64,000 bases of DNA, taken from NCBI GenBank assembly GCA_963575745.1, contig CAUYUJ010016884.1:150001-214000 (forward strand), written 5' to 3'. The notes below the pieces were generated by a model, which searched no databases, had not been told where the DNA came from, and saw nothing but the letters and a program-made list of their open reading frames with translations. This document shows, piece after piece, positions 21,656 through 33,310 of this stretch (position 1 is its first letter; every line of letters starts with the position of its first letter). The translations under genes were made by a program, and so were the position numbers. The DNA is from Prorocentrum cordatum. Its lineage: Eukaryota; Sar; Dinophyceae; Prorocentrales; Prorocentraceae.

Positions 21656-23890
21656 GGCGGGCGGCGCAGCGGGCCTCGGCGGCGAGCTGGAGGCAATGGG
21701 TGCGCACCCATGGGCAGAAGGGCGCAGGCGCCCTTCACAGATGGACGAAGCCGCCAGTGCCGTGGCAGCCGCAAGCCACAGCAGCCACCACCGCCACGGA
21801 TGACCATGAGCTGGTGCAACCTCAGGCGGCGGCGGACAGCGCCCTGGCGGGCTGGGAGGCGATCTGGGGCGACGAGCTGGACGAGCAGGCGCCGTGGATG
21901 CAGGCCCCCTCCGAGGTCGAGCTCGCGGAGTACCGCCCGCCGCCCATTACCCCGCAGCAGGTGATCGAGAGTTGCGGGCGTTTCCGCCCCAAGACGGGCC
22001 TCGGGGAGTCGGACTGGCACCCGCGGCTCTGGCAACACGGCGGGCACCAAGGAGCAGCGCGCGTGGCAAGCGTGCTCAACGCGGTGGAGGCGGGGCCCCC
22101 CTGGCCGACCGCCCAGGCCACCATCCTCTTCTACCTCCTCGCCAAGCCGGCTGGTGGCTTCCGGAACCTCGGGCTGCTGCCTGAGCTCGCGCGGCTATGG
22201 GAGACCATCCGCATGCCGTACGCCAGGCAGTGGGAGCAGGCGCAGCGGCGAGCTTATGATTGGGCTGCCAAAGGTCGCTCCAGCGAGAGGGCCGCGTGGG
22301 TGCAGGCGCTGTTCTGCGAGGCCACCGTGGCTCAGGACCTCGAGTACGCGGTCGCGTACTTCGACTTGGTCAAGTGCTTCGAGTACGTGACGCACGCCAT
22401 GGTGTGGCATGCGGGGCTCCACTGGGGCTTCAACCGCGTCGTGCTGAAGGTCGTCCTGAGGATCTACGCGACGGTGCGAAGGATCGTACTGGACGGCAGC
22501 TACACCGTGGGCAGGCGATGGGGCAGGGGCATCGTGGCGGGCAGCCGCTTCGCCCCCTTCTGCCTCAAGCTGGTCATCTTCATGGAGCTGGACAAGGTGG
22601 TGGCAGCTTTCCCGCGGGCCGACACATGCCTCTTCTTCGACGACCTGGCGGCGGCGACGAAGGGGCTCCGGGAGTTCGCGCGGCACTGGCATCCGCACCT
22701 CGTGCAGGCGCTGATCTACATGTTCGAGGTTACCCTGGACATGGTGGTCTCCAAGGGCGAGCAGGGGAAGACGGTCACGCTGGCCTCGACCACCCCGCTG
22801 CAGGACGAGCTCACCAAGGCGCATGGCCAAGGGGGAGAAGCACCTGGCGTCGCCACGGCCGCGGGGCGACGTCGGCGGGCGGGCGCTTTCAGCAAGAGGG
22901 CGCTCAAGTTTGCAGCACGGCGGGACCGCATCGCGCGCGTCAGGCGCGCAGGCGGGCCAGCCGCCAAGATCGCGCGCCAGGCCAAGGTCCCTTCGCTCCT
23001 CTACGGCGCGCAGGTCATGGGCATGGCAGATACCGAACTCGGCGAGGTGCGGCAGTCGGTCGCGGCTTCGCTTCAGGACAACACCAAGGGCAGATCTACG
23101 TTCCTCGCCCTGCTGGCGGACGACGTGGACCCAGGCGCGCCGGTCAACTCGGCGCCGATTCTGGCCTGGGCGCAGGCGTGGCGGGAGACTTATCGCCAGC
23201 CAGAGCTCATCCCCGAGCTGCAGGCGGCATGGCAGAAGTGGGCGCTGCGAGTGGGGCGCGCCAAGTCCCCCTGGCAGCTTGTACGAGGGCCCGCCGGGGC
23301 TTTCGTGGCGACGGCGCGCAGGCTGGGCTGGATGGCGCAGGCGGCGCACTCCATTACCATCGGGGCGGAGGTGCTGGACTTGCGGGTCGCGCCGCTCCAC
23401 GCCTCGCGGCGCTGCGTCAAGGGGGCCACCGAGCAGGGCCTCAAGGACGCCTGGCTGGAGAAGTGGGGCGAAAAGCTGGGCCTGCAGTCCGTGTTCGCGG
23501 AGCCTGCGCGGGCGCCCCCCAGGCGCCCCCTGCGCGGGCGCTGGGCGCAGGCGCACCAGACGCGCGCCCGCGCCCTCCGGCGCGGGGGCACTTGGCCGCA
23601 GCTGCGCCTCTTCCAGAAGGGCGCGGCGGAGAACGACACCTGCCAGGCTTGCCAGGGCGCGCGAGGGACCGACCGGCATCGGGCTTTCGAGCGCCCCGCG
23701 CGCGAGGCCCACCGCCGCGAGGTGAAGGGGCGCCACATCGTGCAGCGGGGCGCCAACCCCTGGCCAGGCACGGAGCAGCTCTGGGGCCGCGGGTTGGCCA
23801 ACGACCCCGCGGTGGAGTTCGGGCTGCGGGACCTGCCATCGATGGACACCCTCCTGGTCCACGGCGAGTTCGACGGCTTCGCCGCGGGCG
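21655..23890 (+). pseudogene. LINE 1, reverse transcriptase and Cys/His motif
   Basis: Frame open from 21472 to 24042, meaningful from about 21655 to 23890. RT finger region FLLAKPAGGFRNLGLLPELARLWE; palm block A as FDLVKCFEYV at 22360-22389 with its Asp; block C as FFDD at 22633-22644, replacing the usual YxDD with both Asp kept. The long GC-rich thumb region resembles RTs common in Symbiodiniaceae gene models. At 23641-23676, CQACQGARGTDRHR matches the CxxC..GTxxHR motif of that family, but the expected final Cys is not present. RNase H follows in the next frame after a break at about 23885. Coding for an abundant non-LTR retroelement is well supported; activity of this copy is unlikely. 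Confidence 0.8.
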
Positions 23891-24820
23891 ATGTCCGACG
23901 GCAGCCTGCTGCAGGGCAGCTACGCGGCTCTGCGGCGAGGAGGCTGGGCGCTCGCGCAGCTGACGCCCGACGCGAAACTGCGTTTCGCTTGCTACGGGCC
24001 CCGGCCAGGGGCGCAATGGCAGCAGGCGATTTTCCCGAGTGAATTGGAGGCAGTTCGGCGCGTGCTGGAGGTGGCCTGCCCGCCGCTCACCATCTGGACC
24101 GACTGCCGGAGCATTCTCGACGGCTTCGCGCGCGGCCCAGCCTGGGCCGAGAGGCCGAGCACGATGCTTTCTGAGACGTGGAGCCGCTGCTGGGCCCTGA
24201 TCGCCGAGAACAGTGGCATCGGCCCGAGGGGAATTCGGTTTCAGAAAGTGAAGGCGCACGCGACGCGGGCCCAGCGTCAAGTCATGGGCCTCGCGCAGCT
24301 TGCTGGAAGTAAATATGCTGATCAGTACGCCAAGCTAGGAGCCAAGCAGCACGAGCACGTAGCCTGGCAGCGAGAATCGTATATCCAGCGATACAAACTC
24401 GTTTCGGATGTGTTAGAGTTTTCCGCTTACGTCGGGGTTCTCGGCCAGGGGCTCGTCGACACCTCCGAGAGTTCGGAACCGCGCAGAGCGGCTCCGAGCC
24501 AGTCTCCCGCGCCCCCACCCCCGCTGCCTAGTGGGGGAGTGGAGGCGCCTGCGGGACCTCTACCGCCGCCACTTGACCTCCCTCTGCCTTCTCGGGCCGA
24601 TCTGGACGGGGACGGAGGTATGATAGAGCTTGCCCGCGCCAGAGGCCACCGTCTCGCGCGCCTCCCAAGAGTGGTATTCTGCCGTCGGTGTGCAAGGTAC
24701 GCCCACGACAGATGTCTCGGTCTTCTGTCTCAGTGCCCCGGGGGCGATCCTCGGAAGATCTCTGGGCGTTTGAACCGGTTGGGGGACGGGCGACACCCGA
24801 CCACCAACCGCCTTTTCTGA
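23891..24820 (+). pseudogene. LINE 1, RNase H and C-terminal CRRC module
   Basis: Starts in the frame ATG TCC GAC GGC. RNase H signature: SDGSLL (Asp), SELEAVRRVL (Glu), IWTDCRSILDG (Asp), then FQKVKAHAT and KYADQYAKLGA (final Asp), spread over residues 1-150. After a Pro-rich linker, residues about 250-300 hold FCRRCARY, a downstream Cys, and RLNRLGDGRHPTT. The same Cys-rich tail ends LINE 4. RNase H would remove the RNA strand during target-primed reverse transcription. It joins the RT by one frameshift just upstream, and the domain itself is uninterrupted. Confidence 0.8.
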
Positions 24821-25014
24821 TGCAGCCCCATGTCGCCCAGGAGAGGCCTGGGGGATGGTGCTGCCTCATCGTCGTCGGTCGCGCTCTCTTGCTCATGGCA
24901 CGGCAGATCAGGATAGCAGAATCCTCATAGCAGAATCCCTTCTCGGCATCCTTCCTCCCAATCCCTCGATCATCATACTAGCCGGTCGCTCTGCGGTTGA
25001 TCGGGAGTTCCTGT

Positions 25015-25200
25015 ATACGGTCGGACCGAGGTATAAGATCGAGGTCGGCTCGGGGAGGGTACCCTGATGTTTTTTGTGTTTGTTGGATGTTGTTGGGTAT
25101 CCTGGGGGAGGGTGCTCATGTGCTTGAAGGATGTGTTTTTTTCTGTCCTAAGGCTGGCGGAAGGTTTCATGTGCTTCAAGGCTGTTCGGCTGGCGGAGGG
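25015..25200. repeat. Left-end extension shared with 54374-54550
   Basis: Opens TCGGACCGAGGTATAAG and continues with GGGAGGGTACCCT, TCCTGGGGG and a TTCTGTCCTA word, all also present in order at 54374-54550. It runs straight into the left part of cassette copy 3. Confidence 0.7.
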
Positions 25201-26025
25201 TTTCGCCCCCTGCCGCCGGCCCCCTCTCTCGGATAATGAGCAATGCAAGAGCGAAATCATGAGGCCTTGGCGCCGCCGCGAAGCAGCGTCGGGACTCCAC
25301 GCGAAGACGATGAGTAATCGGCAAGACAAATTGAGATTAGGATGATATGGTTGAGATCGGTGTTGTATTTCGAAGGTTTATGGCTTCGGATACGCGAGTA
25401 GCGCGTAGTTTGCGACGGTTTACGGCGTCGGGGTCGCACATATAGTGTAATTTACGCAAGCTTATGGCTTCGGATACGCGAATCTTGCATAAGTTTTTCG
25501 GGGTTATGGCTTCGGACACGCGATTATTGTATAATTTACTAGGGTGCGTGGCTCCGGGGTTGCAACTATTGCGTCGTTTACACAGGTTTCTGGCTTCGGA
25601 TACGCGACTATTGCATGATGTACGCGGGTTTATGGTTTCGGGGACGCGGGGCGTGATTTACAAAGGCTTATGAGGGACACGAATATGGTGTGTTTTGCAA
25701 AAGTCTCGGGGGCGCGAATCTTGTGTAATTTACTAGAATTTATGGCTTCGGGGGCGCGAGTTTTATGTATTTTCACGTGTCCCACGCCCCCCCTCCCCCC
25801 CCCCCCCCCCCCCCACACCCCACCCCCACCAGGAATTCAGAGCACCCGGTTCGGGCGTGGCAATTAGGTCCCTTCTCGGCCCCCCCCCCTCGAATGGTCC
25901 ATCAACGAGGAACAGTAAGCAGCGAGAAGAACTGTAACAGTGGAAACTGGAAAGTGGAACTGGCGCAGGGAACAGCAAACCTTCGTCCTACAGCCTGGTG
26001 GCCCCGCAAGGGGGCCGGCGGATTT
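25197..26025. mobile_element. End-conserved repeat cassette, copy 3 (different core)
   Basis: Left part (25197-25345) and right part (about 25830-26025) are diverged versions of the ends of copies 1 and 2. The 13-bp inverted pair is kept exactly at 25213-25225 and 26009-26021. The core is an unrelated ~42-bp tandem array instead of the 73-bp array. A C-homopolymer-rich run lies at about 25790-25814. Confidence 0.7.
25375..25776. repeat. ~42-bp tandem array, about 10 diverged units
   Basis: Units start TTTATGGCTTCGG(A/G)(T/G)ACGCGA and end near GTAATTTAC. The last units are shorter (35-38 bp). Divergence is higher than in the 73-bp arrays, so this array looks older. Confidence 0.9.
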
Positions 26026-26224
26026 GCGCGCCCTTGGGCCCCTTTCGTGAGGAGCAGAGCGCCCGAGCGCGCGCCGGCGGATCCCGGAAAATTATCCCTT
26101 GGGTCGCGGCGGGGCTTGACTTGTCTGTCCGGGGGGCCGGTTTTCTGAGTATGTCCCACGCGAGGCGATTTGGGGGAATTCCTCGTTGGGTTTCGCGGAT
26201 TTCTTGGAAACGGAACAACGGAAC

Positions 26225-26638
26225 TTCGAGGGCCTCCTTGGGGAGGCTCGGGGCCTGGAGGCAAACGATCCAAAAAGGGATGGTTTTAAATTAGGGTCCC
26301 CGCTTGGAACCCGACAGTGCATTTCTGGGGCTCTTTCGGGGCGCTCTTGAAGACGTTCGGGCCCGCCGTTGGAGCGCTTCGGGGGCACTCTGGGGGCTCG
26401 CTTGGGCGACATTGCAGCCATCTTGGGGCCTCAGAAGCATGCCGGAAACGAAAAGGGAAGAAGGCCAATCCACTCAAGAGCAGTATGACTTGGCATGACA
26501 CTTGACCTTTCGGGGGGTCCTCGGGAGGCTCGGTGGCCGTTGGAGGCCGTCTTGGGCCTCTTTGTCGCGCGGGAGCCATCGCGAGCTCTCTTGGAGGGCA
26601 TCTCGGCCATATTGGAGGCATCCGAGAGTCGATCTGGA
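26225..26638. repeat. CTTGGGG quasi-repeat block
   Basis: Scattered CCTTGGGGAGG, CTTGGGCGAC and CTTGGGGCC words of the TCTTGGG family, more diverged than elsewhere. Confidence 0.55.
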
Positions 26639-26866
26639 GGGCACAAGAGAAAGACGGATAGGTTGTCGCCTTCCCTCTCCGCCCCCCTACCACACGAGAT
26701 TTGCAGGCCCGGAGGGCGCAAGAGAACGACGGATAGCTCGTCGCTTTCCCCTCTCCGCCCCCCTACCACACGAGATCTGCAGGCCCGGGGGGCACAGGTG
26801 AACGACGGATAATTCGTCGCCTTCCCTTCTCCGCACCCCTACCATACGGCTGTGTAGGCCCCCAGG
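26639..26866. repeat. ~75-bp tandem repeat, three units
   Basis: Units start at 26639, 26714 and 26790 (GGGC(A/G)CAAGAGAA-like), each with CGACGGATA, CTCCGC(C/A)CCCCTACCA and GCAGGCCC words. The third unit is the most diverged. Confidence 0.9.
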
Positions 26867-27040
26867 GGGCAGCGAATCATCGCACGCGCAGTGCTACTAC
26901 CTGTAAGTTTGATTACGACACGCATCGGATGGAGGGCCCTTTCGCGAATTAGTATCCAGGCGGTTTTCCGTGTCGGTGTCACGAGCGCCGTTGCGCGGTA
27001 GTGTCCATATTTTGAATGGCTTCTCACAAGCTTAGCGCCG

Positions 27041-27712
27041 TTGTTGGCGTCTCCGAGACGCGACCGCGCGCATGGCCAAGCAGGCCACAAGAGTGGCCCA
27101 GGCAATGCAGTGCAGCCGCCGCCGCCGCCGCCCCCGCCTGTGGGCAGTGCGCAAAAAGCCCATGCTGCCTCTGCCAGTGCCGGGCCGCCGCCACCGCCAC
27201 CTCCCGTGGCACCTCAGGCTGCTGACCAAGCGTCTAGGCCTGCCCTGCAGCAGATCACTATGTCTGTGCTGTTGATTTTGGATCAGCAGAAGCAGCAGGC
27301 GGGCCAGCTACAGCAGCCGCGGCGTGAGATGAAGGCCCAGCCGGAAAAGTTGCAATATATTTTTGTTCAGGTTACCAAGGGCCAGCAGTTGACCCCACAG
27401 ACGCAAGAGGAACAGGTCTCACCTACTCCTCATGCGCCATCCCCTGCGCGGCTGCCGTCGCAGACAAGGCACGGTACACATGCGCCCGTGAATATTCCTG
27501 TATCAGTCTCCTTTGGCTCCGAGTCGTCTGAGAAGACGGCCAAGTTCGAATCGCTTGCTTACAACGAAAAGCTCAAGAGGGCCAATTTCGACCAGCACAG
27601 GACCTGCACTGATGATTCGCGTACTGCGAAGAAACAGGACGTCATCAACCTCGATGCCCACCACAATTTCGAGGGCGACTCGGCTTGGACGCTGAGATTG
27701 AGCGGGGGATGA
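27041..27712 (+). pseudogene. LINE 2, possible ORF1 (Pro/Gln-rich)
   Basis: 223 open codons with poly-Pro runs in the first 60 residues, a Gln-rich helical segment (QQKQQAGQLQQPRREMKAQ) around residues 90-110 and a charged C-terminal third. A second frame from 27685 continues with similar Ala/Pro/Gln-rich composition (EIERGMSQRDLEAAQGVQEN), suggesting a break near 27690. No known domain is visible. Its position about 2 kb before an endonuclease fragment suggests the first ORF of the element, but it could be unrelated low-complexity coding sequence. Confidence 0.4.
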
Positions 27713-28039
27713 GTCAGAGGGATCTGGAGGCAGCCCAGGGGGTCCAAGAGAACAGCGACCTGGCTGCGCACAAGCAGGAGATTGTCAATCAGGCGGCGGC
27801 AGCGGCCACGCAGGCCCCCCCCCCTCCACCGCCTGCCCAAGCTGCCGCGGAGCCATCGTCGCATTGGTGGGCATCGGCTTCCACTGGCCTGCCGTACTCG
27901 CCTGCGCCTCAGCCCCCCCCCCCCCCCAGATCTTCGACATCGCGAACGACGATCCAGTTGCCGAGGAGAGGAGGGGCTCGTCGGGCAGGGGCAGGTCGGA
28001 GGAGGGCCGGCGGACAGGATAAGTCGCGGCCGACCTGAG

Positions 28040-29555
28040 GACCTCAGTGCCTGCGAAGAGGTACGTGTAGCGGCGGGTCTTCACATGCCAGGCAAGGCGC
28101 TTCACGGAGGAGCGCAGCGAACGGGCCACCCCGGAGTGCGCGACGGCGGCGTCGAGCGCATTTTGCCCACGTTGCTGTGCCGCGCACTCTTTGTGGCTCA
28201 TGATGGGTGCCCACCACAAGCAGTAAGTTGCCATGCCGCATTGGCGGCGCGTCGTTGATAGGGTCGCACGGCGGCCCAGGCAGCGCTCAGGATGTGGGAC
28301 ACCTTAGCGTTGGCAGCAGCCCACACGATGCGAGTCAGTGGGCAGTTGAATTTAGCGGCGCAGGCGGCTGCTGCCGCAAGGCATCGGGGCGGCCAGATGC
28401 ACCCCCACGCTTCTCTCAGCGCGGACAGGCACCAGGCAACCTGGGGCCCGCCCCCGAGCGAGGCCCCTTCATGCTCTACTTGGCCAACCTGCTTTGGTCT
28501 CAGAGCGTGGGCGTGGCCGCATCAGCACCACCGCTTTTGTTGTCATCGTTTTTTCCTGAAGGGAAGGACTGGGGGCCGCGGCCTCCTCGAGCGCAGCCAA
28601 CTCCGCCTGTTCATCGCCCAGGGGCGTGCTACCAGCCAGGCGCGCCATGACGTTGCCAGGGTTGCTCCGTTGCGGCCAGCCCAGCATTGAAGCGCCAACT
28701 GCAGCCTGGCACTCACGGTCTTCGCGCAACTACATCGGCATGTCATTGCATCCACGCGCGGGCCCGACCATTCGCATGCACCCCCGCGGCAAAGGCGCGG
28801 CGCGAACAGCCATGCTTCTCCCCGGACTTGCTCTGAGCCTCCCTCTTCCCCACACTTTGGGAGAACGCGGCGTCCGCGTTGCCCGCGCCACCGAGGACCT
28901 GGACGGTTTCGCGCGCGTGCGCTACGTGGCTGCGCGGGCTCAGCATGGCGAGGCCCCGTCGTTGGACATTGACAGACTGGACTGCACGCAGGTGGAGTTG
29001 ATTGGCATCCTCTGGGAAGAGATCTCCTCTCTCCAGTTATCACGGCAGCAAGTTTGCATCCTGCATGACAATATGGCAGCAGTCGGCTAGGCGGCGGGCA
29101 CCGCCGAGCTGCCCAGTGACCTCGACCGCGCGGTCGCCACCATCGTCAGGGACATCCAGACATGGTTCGCCCACTACGCGCGATCCAGTTGCCTGGCCAC
29201 AGCGACCGCCCACCCATGGAATGAAGAAGTGGGCTCAGCAGCACGGCATTGTAATATCCAGGAGAACCCGCGGCAGCGAGCCCCTGATGCCGCCGTCTCT
29301 GCCATTGCATACGACGAACACATGGAGCGGCAATTCGCACGGGCAGGCGGCCCCTCTCCCCCCCCCCTATCACCCCTGGTGTCAGCACGGCATAATCTGT
29401 AGAACCTCAAGTTCAAGCTGGCGGCCTTCCACAATGTTGCCACGCGCTCAGCCGGGGGCGCAGTCGGCCAACAATGCGCGGCCAACGTTCGGCGACACTC
29501 TGGTCGGGGGGCCAAGCCGCCGCACCTGAGGCTACGGCTTTAGGGCGATGACACA
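28040..29555 (+). other. LINE 2, region between ORF1 and endonuclease
   Basis: Several short frames on both strands, none carrying a recognisable motif. A broken N-terminal endonuclease part is expected here if the element was once complete, but I could not place it. Confidence 0.35.
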
Positions 29556-30310
29556 TTGTTTGTTGGCGTCCAAGCGTTTGTCTTCAAGCAGCCCAAGTTC
29601 ACCCTGGATGGTTCCCTATGTTTCAACTCTGGCAGTGAGGGGGGGGGGGGGGGGAGGCTGGGGCGCCTGTTGCGCGACATTGCCAGGCCTTATGCACGCG
29701 GGCAAAAAGGCCCCCTCTGGTTTGAAACAAAGCATTTCCAAGTCGCGCATGCCGACAACAGGCTCTTGGCGGTCCTTGCACGGGCGCCCATCATCGAGGA
29801 AACCATGGTGGTCGCGCACGCCCCGAATGTTCGCATGGGTTCGCTGTCCGCCACTCCGCAAATTCAAGAGTGGAGGAATGCGCATGAGGTGCTCGCCAGG
29901 CTCCCCCCAACGGTTGCCCTTGCGGATGCCGCTGCCAGCATGGGCCTGGGACCCTCTGACGTCCCAGGGCGCACCAGCACGAGTGATCAGATCGACCCCA
30001 GCGGGATTCAGTTGCAGAAGATGGCAGTGGACCGCGCTCTCCTTCTCACGAGCACTCCTGGTCCAGCATTCCCCAGTCGAGACGTTCAGAGCGAAGCAAG
30101 GCACGCTGTACCGCATTGGCTGTGTCCTCTTGGGTCACCAACTGCATGCGCGCGCTGGCAGGTGCTAGATCGGACATCGGCTTCGGCGACCACGAACCTG
30201 ATCACTGGCCCCTCATCGCGGGCACCCAGGCAGCCAAGCATTATGCCACGCCTGCTGCAGGGAAGGTCAGGTTGGACATATGTAAACTGGCAGACCCCAT
30301 CAGGGTACAT
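29556..30310 (+). pseudogene. LINE 2, AP-endonuclease-like (EEP) domain, frameshifted
   Basis: Frame one (29556 to about 30030) gives a partial endonuclease/exonuclease/phosphatase core: NRLLAVLARAP, then VVAHAPNVR, then VALADAAASMG where DANA-type residues normally stand. Frame two (about 30060-30115) gives ETFRAKQGTLYRI. Frame three (from 30116) gives VSSWVTNCMRALAGA and DIGFGDHEPDHWPL, the SDH-like motif expected near the end of the domain. Read in order these match the layout of dinoflagellate LINE endonucleases, which nick target DNA. At least two frameshifts make it inactive. Confidence 0.65.
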
Positions 30311-31002
30311 CCACCGCGGTCAAGCGTCGAGCGGACGCCTGTTCCCCACGTTGCTTATTTCAATAAGCTGGTGCTGGGCCAAGCGACGTTGATTTTGGAG
30401 TTGGCAAGTTCTCGGCAAACAAGAAGTGCGTCTCAGGGGAAACCATGTCCCTCATTCGCCTAAGACGAAATGCTAAACGGGCGCTGGTTGCCGAATTTCG
30501 AGCGTCGGCAGAGCCCCATTTGCCCTATTGGCGCGGCGGATTCCACGTAGCATTACAGTGCGTTTCGAGCAGCTATGGAGAAGGCGATGGGCACGTGGAA
30601 GCCAAGACACCAGACACTCAAGCATGGAGGACAGCGATCTTTTCCAGGCGGAGGTGTCTTCTGCCGCTGACCCGCGGGATCACATCAGATGCTTCCTGAC
30701 AGATACGGCCCAAGTACTCAAGCAAGCCCTGGCGCACGACAGAGCTAGTTTCCACAGATCTCGCGGGCGCAATATCGGTCGCGGCAGTGCCCCATGAGAG
30801 CCATTCGGAATGAAAGCGGTTACATCCGTTGCTACGCTTCAGTGGCAAAGCGGCTAAGCGAGCTGGTACGAACGCACTACCCATGCAGCCGGGGAAGGAT
30901 GGCATGCTGGCATAGTCGCATGCAAACTGGGCAGCTGAGTTTCGAGAGTACTTTGCGGACCTCGAGGGCGACATCGCGGCCTCACCGCAGGCCTTAGCAG
31001 AC

Positions 31003-31374
31003 GTGTACAACCAGAGGGCAGTTGCCGACATGTCATCTGCACCCTTGGACCTGTCGGCCACTCCGTCACCTTCACGGTTGCTATCACGCACTCGGTCGTC
31101 AAAGGCTCTGAAGGAGCCAGGTCCTGATGGCGTTCAGACTGCTATGCTCATGGCCGCTCCCGATCTCATCGCCCCCCACCTACATGCCCTCATGACGAAG
31201 TCCACGCTCAGGCTGCCGGAGGCTGCAGTCCACAAAGCGTCTGTCTCGCGTGGGTTTCACGGAGGTGGTCTCGGCCCGCCGGCGGCAAAGGGGCATCGAT
31301 CCACCACGCTCAACTCGGAGGTCGTTGAACATCAGCATGCTTTTCCTGCGGGCGGCTCTAGCCAAGCGCTTTGA
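31003..31374 (+). pseudogene. LINE 2, RT finger region
   Basis: SSKALKEPGPDGVQTAMLMAA carries the GPDG motif found before the RT palm in non-LTR elements, followed by DLIAPHLHALMTKSTLRLPEAAVHK. The next expected block (PLxKG..) is lost in a frame change after about 31250. Confidence 0.65.
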
Positions 31375-31689
31375 TAATGGCTGGAACCCTCCCAGGCAGG
31401 TAGCACCAAAGGCAGGCGCGCAGGAATGGCGGCGCAGATGGCGATAATTTCAGGAGTCTAGCGAACAAGCACAATTGCACGGCGGAAATCATGTTAGTTG
31501 ATATCGCACTTGCTCTCTATATGACATTACGTCAAGCGGGCATACCTTGATTGACCAGTATGTCGGCAAGATCATTGACGAGGCGCCTGCTGTCGAACTG
31601 CTTTTGTTGGAAATGGTCTTCAAAATACTTCTGCTTGCCGATGAGGGTATCAACCCACACAGCGTGCCACACATCCCCTGGCAGATTGT

Positions 31690-32120
31690 ATGTTCAATAT
31701 AGTATATGCCAGACCACTCCGAGGCATGCGAGAGGAGCTTCTGGCGGAAGGCATGGCATTTGACATAACGCAGTACGAGGGCGCCCAAGTGCTCAGCCAA
31801 GGGTTACTGGATCCTCCGCATGTTGTCTCCCTGACGCGACCTCTATTGATGACTCAGGTGCACGCGCGCCACGCCACGCAGTTGATACGCCACGCGTGCT
31901 GTGAAGGTCGGGAGGATCGTTCGCAAACACATGGCTGATTCGGGGTTCAGAATGAATTTTGCGCGTGGTAAGTCAACTGTTCTATATTGCCCCTTCGGGC
32001 CTGGCAGCGCAGCAGCCAGGAGGAAGCTCGCGAATAAAATTGCAATCGGGCTTGATGTGGATGGCCACGATCGGATCTGCATCGGGAAAAGTGCAATCAT
32101 GTGGGAACCATCCTGACGCG
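31690..32120 (+). pseudogene. LINE 2, RT palm fragments
   Basis: FNIVYARPLRGMREELLAEGM (from 31690) corresponds to the PGDPLAD-IFN block. In another frame, tct att gat gac at 31842-31853 encodes SIDD, the likely remnant of the YxDD active site. From 31901 a third frame gives DSGFRMNFARGKSTVLYCPFGPGS, matching the LxLNxxKSE block. Three frames in 430 bp show advanced decay. Confidence 0.65.
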
Positions 32121-32248
32121 CAACGGCGTGGAAGGACCCGAAGTCGCAATGATAATGGGCAAGCATGCGGCAGCTGCGCGCCCCTTGAGGGCTGCGGCTT
32201 TTCAGGCATCAGGTTTCCGTTGCACGCAAGGTTAGGTATGTCGACGCG

Positions 32249-33308
32249 TTGGCCGGCACGCATGTTTTCTTCCAGGCCGAGCGCTGGGGCGCCAGATCTA
32301 AGGCTACGAAGGCAAAACTGCAGCGCGCGCTTGCTCCTTGGCACCGCGCGGCCTCGAAGTCGCCCCACTCCCCCGCGACGCTGGCCAGGAAGACGGACGA
32401 TCAGGTACTTTTCGAAGTTTCACGAGGTGGTTTCAGGGACGCGCTCAGGTTTCGCAGTGTCAGATACTTCGGGAGGCCACTGCTGCATGGGCCGCCTGTG
32501 CTGAAGCGGCCGCTCGATTTGACGGTTGGAATTGATGCCATCTGGGCGCACCTGATACAGCATGGCGTCGAATGGCTGCGTAAATTTGCAGATGCTGGAT
32601 GCGACGAGGACCAGCAACACTATGAAGGTTTTTCAGGCGCGGGCGAGATTTGCCAGACGGGAGCAGGGCAATTCTCGCGGCGCGTTGAAGCTAGCTCGGT
32701 GGAGGAGGTATGCATGGTGCACCAGGCAGGAGATGGGGGACGCGTGGACGACCAAGGAAGTCCAGGACCTGTTGGGCAGGCATGACCTACAAGCTGGCGG
32801 TTCCGCGCAGAGCGACATCGCCGACCCTTGCCATGAGCGCGGGAAGTCGTTCTCCACGCCAGCATGGTACAGAGGACATTGGCGGCGGGCGCATCAGCTC
32901 ATTGACCCGGCCCAACAGCGCGCGAGAGGTTCCCAGTGTCAGGCTTGCGGCACGGATTTCCACGCACGTCCTGGGCTCATCAAGCACTTGAGGCGGCTTG
33001 GCTCAGGTTGTCTGCAAATTCTGGTCGACACTGATGTACCCTTAGGCTTGGCGGTGCCGATGGAGCTACGTGAGCAAGAACTGATACGTGGACGAGAGCG
33101 TGGAGCTGCTGGGCATGCTCCAGATGCAGCCCTGGATGCGGCGGTGTCAGGAGATGCCATGCGCTTCCCGAGGGCTGGCGACGTGCGGGCGATGCCGCCA
33201 GCTGCCCAGGTCTGCTCTACCACATCAGCCATGGCTTTCCAGATGGCGCCACCGCCTGCAGTGAGTATATGTTGCTATCGTGCCCATGGGCCCGCCTGGA
33301 AAGGATGA
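32249..33308 (+). pseudogene. LINE 2, RT thumb and zinc-finger tail
   Basis: First frame (32249 to about 32660) covers the post-palm region (QAERWGARSKATKAKLQRALAPWHRA). Second frame (32562-33308) carries SQCQACGTDFHARPGLIKHLRR, a C2H2-like finger (CxxC...H) at about 32935-33000, followed by a third Cys. Such a finger closes many dinoflagellate LINE ORFs and probably helps bind nucleic acid. Confidence 0.6.
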
Positions 33309-33310
33309 TT

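Noticed and set aside
22195-23862. 555-codon minus-strand ORF opposite LINE 1
   Set aside because: Antisense shadow of the RT frame in GC-rich DNA; the plus strand has the RT and RNase H motifs.
27003-27040. Spliced-leader relict upstream of LINE 2
   Set aside because: A GGTAGTGTCCATATTTTG-like word resembles the SL only with several gaps, far weaker than the two accepted cases.
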